This document shows, in pieces, positions 7,468 through 13,053 of a stretch of DNA of 13,053 nt. The stretch is from Actinomycetes bacterium. GTDB lineage: Bacteria > Actinomycetota > Acidimicrobiia > Acidimicrobiales > Palsa-688. The number at the start of each line of letters is the position of its first letter. Within the stretch, counting starts at the first letter, position 1. Location: contig JAKAQB010000084.1 in NCBI GenBank assembly GCA_021811865.1, positions 1 to 13,053 on the forward strand, read 5' to 3'. The translations under genes were made by a program, and so were the position numbers. The notes under the pieces were generated by a model. The model saw only the letters and a list, made by a program, of their open reading frames with translations. It made no database searches and was not told the DNA's origin.

Positions 7468-8232
7468 ATGGGTGGCGTGGCGAACCTTTCGACGCGGCAC
7501 GGGAGCGGCTCGATGGACTGGCGGACCCGCGGCTCGGTCCGCACCCAGCGCCGGCACTGGGGCCGGGCCGTGGCCCTGTGGGACAACCACGGCGTCGCCG
7601 GCCTCGAGCGGGTCATCGGCGCGGTTCTGGCTGCCGCCAGAGCGGAGGGCCCGAGCGGGCTCGTCGTGGACGTCGGCACCGGGACCGGGGCGCTGGCCCT
7701 GCCCCTGGCGTCGACCGCCCGCAGGGTGGTGGCCGTCGACGTGAGCGCCGGGATGCTCGAGCGGCTCGGCGAGCACGCCGCCGAGGCCGGCGTCGACAAC
7801 ATCGAGACGGTCCTGTCGCCGGTGGAGGAGCTGACGTTCGCCCCGGGGAGCGTGGACCTGATGGTGTCCAACTACGTGCTGCACCACCTGATAGACCGGG
7901 AGAAGCGGCGGTTCGTGGAGAACGCCGCGGTGTGGCTGCGGCCGGGGGGCCGGCTGATCATCGGCGACATGATGCTGGGCCGCGGGACGACCCCGGAGGA
8001 CCGGGCTATCCTCGGCAGCAAGGTCCGGGTGATGATGCGGCGGGGGCCTGCCGGGTGGTGGCGGATCGCGAAGAACGCTTGGAGGCTCATGACCCGCACC
8101 CGGGAGCGCCCGATCCCCCTCCATGCATGGAGGGAGATGCTCACAGGAGCCGGCTTCGTCGACGTGACCGCCGAGCGGGTCATCGCCGAGGCCGGCCTGG
8201 TGATCGGCCGGGTCCCGCCAGCCGCTGGCTAG
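7468..8232 (+). CDS. Class I SAM-dependent methyltransferase
   Basis: A 254-residue Rossmann-fold methyltransferase. SAM motif I is VVDVGTGTGALALPLA (residues 66-81), the acidic ribose-binding residue is D91 in VVAVDVSAGML, motif IV is SVDLMVSNYVLHHL (128-141), and the post-motif hairpin is WLRPGGRLIIGDMM (156-169). The C-terminal part has two basic, tryptophan-rich helices (AGWWRIAKNAWRLM), then HAWREMLTGAGFVDV typical of small-molecule methyltransferases of the UbiE/Methyltransf_11 type. The acceptor substrate is unknown. GGGAGGAAG precedes the ATG at 7468; GTG 7477 is an alternative. It is separated from the membrane protein by 48 bases and may share its transcript. Confidence 0.88.
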   Translation: MGGVANLSTRHGSGSMDWRTRGSVRTQRRHWGRAVALWDNHGVAGLERVIGAVLAAARAEGPSGLVVDVGTGTGALALPLASTARRVVAVDVSAGMLERLGEHAAEAGVDNIETVLSPVEELTFAPGSVDLMVSNYVLHHLIDREKRRFVENAAVWLRPGGRLIIGDMMLGRGTTPEDRAILGSKVRVMMRRGPAGWWRIAKNAWRLMTRTRERPIPLHAWREMLTGAGFVDVTAERVIAEAGLVIGRVPPAAG

Positions 8233-8307
8233 CCCACCGGGAGCGCGTTGCTGTCCTTCAGGGCAGCCCGCGTGCGAGCGTCTGGAGGCATTTCTCCACC
8301 AGGCTAC

Positions 8308-8520
8308 GGAGTCGTCCCAGTCGACGATCGCCTTGCGCCACTGCGGGTAGGTCAAGTTGAGCACCAGCGTGTTGCGGTCCTCCGCCGGCACCTCGTCCAG
8401 GTCCGCGACGAGGGTCGCGTACGGGCGGTTGTAGGCGAGGATGTCGAAGCGGGCGTTCAAGACGCAGGCTGGCAGCGGGTCGAGTTGGTCGAGGACGATC
8501 CGCACCGCTGGGGAGACCAC
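8308..8520 (-). pseudogene. Fragment of XRE-family regulator, MmyB-like ligand-binding domain
   Basis: About 71 codons read VSPAVRIVLDQLDPLPACVL, NARFDILAYNRPYATLVADL and AEDRNTLVLNLTYPQWRKAI followed by VDWDDS. This is the pattern of the MmyB-like domain that follows the helix-turn-helix in many actinobacterial XRE regulators (NxRxDILAxNxAxxxL, ERNxLxLxF, VDWE). The N-terminal DNA-binding domain is missing: at about 8520 the sequence changes into an MFS transporter on the other strand. The C-terminus is also lost after WDDS; another frame there reads LVEKCLQTLARGLP then a stop, which could be the original end after an indel, but I cannot confirm it. No function is expected. Confidence 0.75.
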
Positions 8521-9292
8521 CGTGTCCTGGCGCTGCTCGTGCCGCTCACCGAGGGACGTTCTCTCGGCTGGCCCGCCTGGACTGTGGTCCTGTTGGCGGC
8601 GTTCCCCGTCGTCGCCGCCGCCTTCGTCCGGACCGAGCAGCGCGTCGAGCGGCGGGGGCGGATGCCGCTGGTGCCGATGTCAGCTCTCCAAGTCGCCAGC
8701 ATGCGGCGTGGTCTGCTGATCGGCATCCCGTACTTCAGCGGTTTCGGGGGGTTCATGTTCGTCTACACGCTCACCCTGCAGGACGGCATCGGTCTCGGCC
8801 CCTTCGCTGCTGGGTTGACCCTGGTGCCCATGGCGGTGGCGTTCCTGATGGCGTCGTTGTCGATGCCCAGGCTCGTGGCTCGCTTCGGCCGCAGCGTGCT
8901 GACCGCCGGGGCAGGGATCCAGCTTCGCGGGCTGGTGGGGCTGGCGGACGCCCTCATAGCCGGCTGGCCCCACCCGGCCGGCTGGACGCTCGGCGCAGCC
9001 ACCGCGGTGATGGGCGTCGGTCCAGGGCCTGGTGATGTCGCCCCTGTTCCGGGTGGTGCTCTCCGAGGTACCGGCGCACCTCGCGGGGGTCGGCAGCGGC
9101 GTCCTCGCCACGATGCAGCAGACGTCGCTCGGGTTTGGGGTCGCCACGCTCGGGTCTTTCTTCCTCAGCGAATCGCCGAGCAGCCAACTGGGCGAGCTCG
9201 ACGCGGCCGTCGCCGTCCTGGGCGTACTGGTCGCCGTCGCGCTGGTCGTCGCCGTGTCGACGCGGACGTTGCCCGGCGGGACGACTGCGTGA
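8521..9292 (+). pseudogene. C-terminal fragment of DHA2-family (EmrB/QacA) MFS transporter, frameshifted
   Basis: Homology begins abruptly at HRVLALLVPLTEGRSLGWPA, which matches the middle of a 14-helix drug-efflux transporter, and runs through MPLVPMSALQVASMRRGLLI, TLTLQDGIGLGPFAAGLTLV and ATAVMGVG. At about 9022 an extra C shifts the frame: the family motif GQGLVMSPLFRVVLSEVP is restored only in the next frame and continues through GVGSGVLATMQQTSLGFGVA to the TGA at 9290-9292. Helices 1-6 and the start are missing. In many actinobacteria such transporters are divergent from a regulator, which fits the head-to-head MmyB fragment. The fragment has no ribosome site or start at its beginning and should be non-functional. 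Confidence 0.82.
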
Positions 9293-9455
9293 GCGAGGTA
9301 CTGGAGGCGTCAAGAGGGTCTTTCCAGGAGGCCGCTGCGGCGCTCTGCCGGGCGACCGGCCAGCACGTGGGCCAGCGCCAGGTGGAGAGCCTTTCGGCAA
9401 GGAGCGCCGCCGACGTGGAGGAGCTCCACGCGACGAGGGAGCACCGAGAGGTCGA
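9293..9455 (+). mobile_element. ISKra4-like transposase fragment
   Basis: In the plus frame after the MFS stop, about 50 codons read LEASRGSFQEAAAALCRATG followed by QHVGQRQVESLSARSAADVE and ELHATRE. The pattern SFxEAxxLxxRATGxxxGxRQVExLxxRAAxDxxxFY is, as I know it, a conserved segment of ISKra4-family transposases. Neither the N-terminus, the catalytic core nor inverted repeats are present, so it is a relic. The assignment rests on this one segment. Confidence 0.55.
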
Positions 9456-9461
9456 GGTGAC

Positions 9462-9545
9462 CGACACCCCACGGGAGATCTCCTCCCGATCCGCCAAGCT
9501 CAACGGTCCACACACCAACCCAGCCACCTCCATGAAGTCGACGGA
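9462..9545 (-). mobile_element. Possible IS30-like transposase N-terminal scrap
   Basis: A short minus-strand stretch reads VAGLVCGPLSLADREEISRG. The pattern GxPLSLxEREEISRG is typical of the N-terminus of IS30-type transposases, just before the first helix-turn-helix. The homology stops after about 25 residues, where it meets the oppositely oriented ISKra4-like fragment. It is too short for certainty and is reported because it lies next to another transposase relic. Confidence 0.35.
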
Positions 9546-9572
9546 CTCTACCGAGGTGACGCTCCCACCCAT

Positions 9573-10299
9573 TTACGCCGCCAGGTCTCGCGTCGCGTAC
9601 GCGTGGTGCCCCCATTCTTCGTTGAGGACCACGTGCGGGCACTCTAGGACCGTGTGCTCCTCGGTCGGGTAGCCGGGGGAGCCGGGAGGGACGCAGACCC
9701 GTTCGAGCTCGTCGGCGGAGAGAGCGTCGATCGTCCGCCTGACTTCGTCCCTTCGCTGCCGTCGCGGCCCGAGCGCTTCTTCGAGGGAAGGACTCGCCTC
9801 GGGATCGATCCCCCAAGCGGCAGGATCGCCGAGCCACGACCCCGCGAGTCCCCATGGATGGTACGGGTGGTCCACACCCTTCACCATTCGGCGGAGCCAA
9901 CAGTCCGTTGCCATGACGAGATGCCGCAGCGTCTCGACGAAGCTCCACTCCTCGTCGACCCGCTCGTGTACCACCTGCGCTGGCAGTTCGCGCGCCCGGG
10001 CGACGGTCATCTGCCAGCGCTCCCCGATCATGGCCCACGCGTCGGCCAGTCCCGCTGGGTCCGCTTCCCGCAGCTTCCTCCGTTCCGGGTCCCGGCGTTC
10101 CAGCTCTGCCATGACCAACGGCGCCACCTCTACTCCGTTCAGACGGAGACCCTCGAGATCGCCAGAGATGTCAAGCGCCGTGGAACCAGGCGTCGGTGAC
10201 CTTGGCACCTTCGAAATTGCGCGCGTGCAAGCGGGCGTGCGAGAGGTCGAGATCCTCGAGACGTGCACCCCGGAGGGCCGGGCCCTTCTCGTAGGGCAT
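9573..10299 (-). pseudogene. DinB-family protein with N-terminal pentapeptide-like segment, one-base frameshift
   Basis: The probable start is ATG 10299-10297: MPYEKGPALRGARLEDLDLS, then HARLHARNFEGAKVTDAWFH, a short pentapeptide-like repeat. After GA an extra base near 10173 gives an immediate TGA; dropping it restores ADISGDLEGLRLNGVEVAPLV and the whole DinB domain in the next frame. That domain contains EEWSFVETLRHLVMATDCWL and a C-terminal EEWGHHAYATRDL; the histidines fit the DinB/YfiT metal site. DinB-like proteins are four-helix-bundle metalloproteins, often thiol- or stress-related transferases. The downstream frame is open for 231 codons from a GTG at 10268, so a DinB-only product could be made, but the N-terminus would be out of frame. 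A sequencing indel is a live alternative. Confidence 0.82.
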
Positions 10300-10317
10300 C
10301 CGTGAAGCGTAGCCCGT

Positions 10318-10336
10318 CTATGGTCGGACTATGGTC
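10318..10336. repeat. 8-bp direct repeat one helical turn apart upstream of the DinB gene
   Basis: CTATGGTC occurs at 10318-10325 and 10329-10336, start to start 11 bases, about 20-40 bases upstream of the DinB gene ATG on the minus strand. The placement suits a protein-binding site on one face of the helix. No factor can be named. Confidence 0.4.
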
Positions 10337-10391
10337 ATCAGGTTGTTGAGCGCTCGCCAGGTACCACCCTGAAGAAAGGTGCTCTCACCGG

Positions 10392-10476
10392 CGGAGGGAG
10401 AGGGATTCGAACCCCCGGGGAGTCTCCTCCCAGAGCTTTTCAAGAGCCCCGCATTCGGCCGCTCTGCCATCCCTCC
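10392..10476 (-). tRNA. tRNA-Ser(UGA)
   Basis: The minus strand folds as a class II tRNA of 85 bases: acceptor GGAGGGA/TCCCTCC, D arm around GCAGAGCGGCCGAATGC, anticodon stem GGGCT/AGCTC with loop CTTGAAA (anticodon TGA), a long variable arm TGGGAGGAGACTCCC typical of serine tRNAs, and T arm GGGGG-TTCGAAT-CCCTC. The discriminator base is G, as serine tRNAs use. CCA is not encoded (CCG follows). It decodes UCA and, by wobble, UCG. It sits at the border between the decayed block to its left and intact genes to its right. Confidence 0.96.
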
Positions 10477-10780
10477 TCAGCCCGCGCGAGGGCGGGCACC
10501 CGAGAAGGTTAGGCGGGCACCGGGCCGCTCGGGCCGCCTTCGGAGAGTCGGCGCACTGTCTTCGGAGCCGCAGGCTCCACGGCGGCTGCGGCTACTTCGC
10601 CACGGCGACAGCAGTCGGCCCACCCGAGAGCCCGGCGACGCCGCGGATACGACGGCTCTCACCGCCATTGTCCAGGATCTTCGCGGCAGAGCCGCCCATC
10701 TTGGGCTGAAAAGCACGAATGCAGAGGCTGATCTTCAGCGAAGATGGTTGCAAGCAGTTCCAGGTCAGAAGGAGATGGAC
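10477..10780. other. Intergenic region between tRNA-Ser and small protein gene
   Basis: About 300 bases with divergent promoters expected for the tRNA (minus) and the small gene (plus). GGCGGGCACC is repeated at 10491-10500 and 10512-10521, 21 bases apart, around a possible tRNA -10 (minus strand TAACCT, 10511-10506). A perfect hairpin ATCTTC-AGC-GAAGAT lies at 10731-10745 in the leader of the plus-strand gene. A 35-codon minus-strand frame ending in TAG at 10592 has coding-like composition (see findings), but I do not call it a gene. Confidence 0.5.
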
Positions 10781-10951
10781 ATGCTGGCTTCCCTCGCATC
10801 CCAGGTCAACGGGTACCAGGACGAGCTTCGTGCCGCCGCCGCTCAGCGCCGGCTCGCGCGCCAGGCTCGGGCAACCCTCGCCGCTCCCGGGCGGGACCAC
10901 CTCGCCCAAGCCGGCACCACAGTGCTGTCGGGGCGGCGCGCTCGGCGCTGA
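10781..10951 (+). CDS. Small basic hypothetical protein (56 aa)
   Basis: ATG 10781 lies six bases after a strong AAGGAG (10769-10774), and the product reads MLASLASQVNGYQDELRAAA then AQRRLARQARATLAAPGRD and a tail ending LSGRRARR. Residues 1-35 could form one amphipathic alanine/arginine-rich helix; there is no signal peptide or membrane segment. An ATG at 10775 is in frame but overlaps the ribosome site. I do not recognise the family; small proteins of this composition are common beside unrelated genes in actinobacteria. The good ribosome site is the main support. Confidence 0.55.
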   Translation: MLASLASQVNGYQDELRAAAAQRRLARQARATLAAPGRDHLAQAGTTVLSGRRARR

Positions 10952-10991
10952 GCCATTCAAGGCCGCCCCGGCCGCCGCCGATGAGTGAGGG

Positions 10992-11103
10992 TGCGCCGCA
11001 TGGCGCAGGCCTTCTCGCCGCCCGGCGGGTGGGGCGGTCCTCCCCTGTGAGGGCCGTAGGGTCCGTCGCGGCCCTCCTGTGCTTCGGTGGAGACAGGAAG
11101 GGT
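10992..11103 (+). promoter_or_regulatory. Hairpin-rich leader of the lectin-CHAP gene, candidate cis-regulatory RNA
   Basis: Five stem-loops can be drawn in 107 bases: TGCGCC-GCAT-GGCGCA (10992-11007), CCGCCC/GGGCGG (11018-11037), CCCT-GTG-AGGG (11043-11053), GGGCCG/CGGCCC with loop TAGGGTCCGTCG (11051-11074), and TCCTGT/ACAGGA (11075-11098). The third and fourth overlap and are mutually exclusive. The fifth pairs the start of the AGGAAGGG ribosome site (11096-11103), so it could limit translation. Cell-wall hydrolase genes in actinobacteria are often controlled by the c-di-AMP (ydaO) riboswitch; GTAGGG at 11056-11061 recalls it, but the full ydaO core is not evident. Confidence 0.35.
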
Positions 11104-11110
11104 TCGCGGG

Positions 11111-13053
11111 ATGGTGTTGTGGCAGGCGGACGGGCGGAGCGGCCAGCCGGTCGAGGTGGTGGCGGCGAGGCGCCGTGGTGGGCGTTGGTGGGTCACGCCG
11201 AGCGCTCTGCTGGTCGCGGGCGTCCTCGTCGGCGGCCTCGGAGGGGCGGCGGCTGCTGCCCCCGTGGCAACGACGACCGGCGCGCCGGACAGCCTCCCGG
11301 CCGGCATCCCCCTGACGGCGGGTGAGTCCCTTGCCTCGCAGAGCGGGCAGTTCACGCTGACCATGGCACAGACCGGCGCCCTGGTGGAGACCAGCGGCAC
11401 CGCGGAGCTGTGGTCGTCGGGGAGCTCCGTCGCCGGCTCCTCGGCGGTGCTCCAAGCCGATGGGCAGTTGGACGTGCTCTCCCCGCAGGGCTCCGTCGTG
11501 TGGGCGACACCGCTGCCCGCAACCTCGCCGCCGGCCGGGACGAGCCCGGAGCTGACCGTCGAGGACAGCGGGCCGGTCGCTGTCCTTGCCGGGACGTCGA
11601 CGCTCTGGCTGAGCGGCCCGACTGACACCACGCTCGTCCCCGGCCAGGTGCTCCAATCCGGCTGGTCCCTCACCACGCCCAGCGGGCAGTACACGCTGGC
11701 AATGCAGCCCTCGGGCGTGCTGACGTTGTCGACCGGGGGAGTCCTGTTGTGGTCCGCGCCGGCGGCGGTCCCCGGGTCGGCGGCGTACATGCAGTCGGAC
11801 GGGGACCTGGTTGTCTCCTCCCCGAGCGGTCAGCCACTCTGGTCGTCGGGCACGAGTGGCCATCCCGGCCTCGTCCTGGCCGTCGACGGCGCAGGCCAGG
11901 TCGTGTTGCAGAATGCCGCCGGCGTGCACCTCTGGGGTGAGCCGAGCTCCCACTGGGGTCTGGTGCCGGGCCAGGAGCTGATGCCTGGATGGTACGTGAA
12001 GTCGCCCAACGGCCTCTTCGAGCTCACCGTCTCGGCGAGCGGTCGCGTCGTCGAGTACCTCGCCCAGCCGGGCGCCGCTGTGGCGGTGTGGTACACCAAG
12101 ACGCTCCCGGTGGCCGGCTCTGCCCTGACGATGGAGCCTGACGGCGACCTCGTGATGAAGTCGCCGAGCGGGGCGATGGTATGGAGCTCCGGAACGCCCG
12201 GTAGGCCGGGCACGGTACTGGAGTTGAGCAACGACGACGACGTGCTGCTCTCGGACGCCGGTACGACGGTGTGGAGCTCCAACTCCGTGACCCTGGGCTC
12301 GGTCATCGTCGCCGACGCCGCCAGCCAACTCGGCAACGCCGACACACCCGCTGGCACGTCCTGCAACGCCTACACGGCCTATTGGGCATCTGGTTCGGCG
12401 TGCAGCAACGCCGACCGCAGCGAAGCCTGGTGCGCCGATTTCGCCGCATGGGTGTGGCAGCAGGCGGGTGTCCCTCTCACCTACGGCTGGGGGGGCACGG
12501 ACATCAACGCCGCCGCCGCCAGCTTCTACCGCTGGGCGGCGGCCCACGGCACGTGGCACTGGGCATCATCGGGCTACCGGCCGCGCCCGGGGGACGTCGC
12601 CGTCTTCGGCCTCGATGCCAGCGGCACCTACGCTGATCACGCCGCCATCGTGCTGGCCCCAGGAGTCGCCGGCGCGGACGTGATCAACGGCGACTGGTGG
12701 TCGACAGGGAACGGCTCGGTGGTCCTGGAGGACAACGAGAGCACCGCGACCGGCAGCGACGTCCTCTCCGGGTACGCCTCGCCGGTGCAGGGGATGGCGA
12801 TCGACGCCCGGATCGCGTCGCGGCTCGTGGCCGGGGCCGTTGCCCACAAGGTCACGGCGAGCGCCTCAGCGGTGCCCGGCACGGAGGCGGGTCTGCTGGG
12901 CCGCCAGGAGGCCGCGGCGCTGGCCAGTGAGACACCGTTTGTCAACCCCCAGTCAGCCAGCGATTCCTCGCAGGTCGCTCGAGGACTCAGGCGGCAGCCC
13001 GAGCCGATGGTCCGGGGGCAAGTCCAAGGGCACGGTTCCGATTCGCCACGTGA
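11111..13053 (+). CDS. Secreted protein with three bulb-lectin-like modules and a CHAP domain, 3' end outside window
   Basis: The frame is open from ATG 11111 to the window end (647 codons; the last TGA letters are out of frame). AGGAAGGG lies eight bases upstream. A long signal peptide has a basic start (ARRRGGRWW), a hydrophobic core (ALLVAGVLVGGLGG) and an Ala-rich cleavage region near residues 55-60. Residues about 65-395 hold three repeats of bulb-type (mannose-binding) lectin fold, marked by MQSDGDLVVSSPSGQPLWSS (from 227), EPDGDLVMKSPSGAMVWSS (from 342) and a weaker LQADGQLDVLSPQGSVVW (from 114). The sugar motif QxDxNxVxY is degenerate, so sugar binding is uncertain. Residues about 400-540 form a CHAP amidase/endopeptidase with C441 in AWCADFAAWVWQQAG, H510 in YADHAAIVL and N526 in VINGDWW as the expected active site. 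A Ser/Ala/Gln-rich tail follows. It probably binds the cell surface and cleaves peptidoglycan. Confidence 0.9.
   Translation, partial: MVLWQADGRSGQPVEVVAARRRGGRWWVTPSALLVAGVLVGGLGGAAAAAPVATTTGAPDSLPAGIPLTAGESLASQSGQFTLTMAQTGALVETSGTAELWSSGSSVAGSSAVLQADGQLDVLSPQGSVVWATPLPATSPPAGTSPELTVEDSGPVAVLAGTSTLWLSGPTDTTLVPGQVLQSGWSLTTPSGQYTLAMQPSGVLTLSTGGVLLWSAPAAVPGSAAYMQSDGDLVVSSPSGQPLWSSGTSGHPGLVLAVDGAGQVVLQNAAGVHLWGEPSSHWGLVPGQELMPGWYVKSPNGLFELTVSASGRVVEYLAQPGAAVAVWYTKTLPVAGSALTMEPDGDLVMKSPSGAMVWSSGTPGRPGTVLELSNDDDVLLSDAGTTVWSSNSVTLGSVIVADAASQLGNADTPAGTSCNAYTAYWASGSACSNADRSEAWCADFAAWVWQQAGVPLTYGWGGTDINAAAASFYRWAAAHGTWHWASSGYRPRPGDVAVFGLDASGTYADHAAIVLAPGVAGADVINGDWWSTGNGSVVLEDNESTATGSDVLSGYASPVQGMAIDARIASRLVAGAVAHKVTASASAVPGTEAGLLGRQEAAALASETPFVNPQSASDSSQVARGLRRQPEPMVRGQVQGHGSDSPR

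Noticed and set aside
6601..8307. Very long open minus-strand frame (part of a 639-codon frame ending at 6601)
   Set aside because: Its first 71 codons (8520-8308) are the MmyB fragment; the rest is Pro/Arg/Gly/His-rich antisense of the methyltransferase and membrane protein genes, as is usual in high-GC DNA.
10392..10476. tRNA-Ser as an integration site of a genomic island
   Set aside because: I found no repeat of the tRNA 3' end elsewhere in the window and no integrase; an island edge could lie outside.
10992..11103. Confident ydaO riboswitch call
   Set aside because: Only the gene context and a GTAGGG string agree; the conserved core is not recognisable by eye, so it is left as a candidate structured leader.
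10700..12559. Long minus-strand open frame opposite the lectin-CHAP gene
   Set aside because: Low-complexity Arg/Gly/His-rich shadow; the plus strand has a clear signal peptide, repeats and CHAP catalytic residues.
1..13053. CRISPR array or defence island
   Set aside because: No regularly spaced repeats and no Cas, restriction or other defence genes apart from VapBC and the RNA-repair remnants.

Overview
The window is high-GC DNA with strongly GC-biased third codon positions and GTG starts. Its gene families are VapBC, bacterial Hen1/Pnkp RNA repair, MmyB-type regulators, a lipoprotein of the phosphodiester glycosidase family and a secreted CHAP hydrolase. Together these point to an actinomycete-type bacterium. 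An Acidimicrobiia-like lineage is possible, but that is only an impression. Taxonomy cannot be settled from the window.

Layout. (1) 1-1155: two small toxin-antitoxin-type modules diverge from a 142-base gap that appears to hold two back-to-back leaderless promoters. The left pair (minus) is of a family I know only as uncharacterised; the right pair is a clear VapB/VapC. (2) 1282-5297 (minus): an MFS transporter followed by a wrecked RNA-repair operon. Hen1 has a one-base frameshift and is cut at the start of its methyltransferase domain. It runs directly, out of frame, into Pnkp cut in the middle of its phosphatase domain. What survives is Hen1-N and the Pnkp ligase domain; the kinase, half the phosphatase and most of the methyltransferase are gone. 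(3) 5661-8232 (plus): a lipoprotein of the phosphodiester glycosidase family, a five-helix membrane protein with conserved histidines, and a class I methyltransferase; all three look intact. (4) 8308-10299: a graveyard. An MmyB-type regulator fragment (minus) abuts head-to-head a C-terminal fragment of a DHA2-family MFS transporter (plus, with a further frameshift). Two transposase scraps follow (ISKra4-like, IS30-like), then a DinB-family gene broken by one base. (5) 10392-13053: tRNA-Ser(UGA) on the minus strand, a small basic protein gene, and a secreted protein with three bulb-lectin-like modules and a CHAP domain, still open at the window end, behind a hairpin-rich leader.

The main story is decay. 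Two internal deletions each removed the facing parts of a neighbouring gene pair, and three separate one-base indels break otherwise well-conserved frames. Real decay of an accessory region and uncorrected indels or misjoins in a long-read or metagenomic assembly both fit. Reads across about 3012, 3841, 8520, 9022 and 10173 would decide. I see no clearly new defence or metabolic system. The most original items are the Hen1-N/Pnkp-ligase remnant, the lectin-CHAP architecture with its leader, and the paired leaderless toxin-antitoxin promoters.
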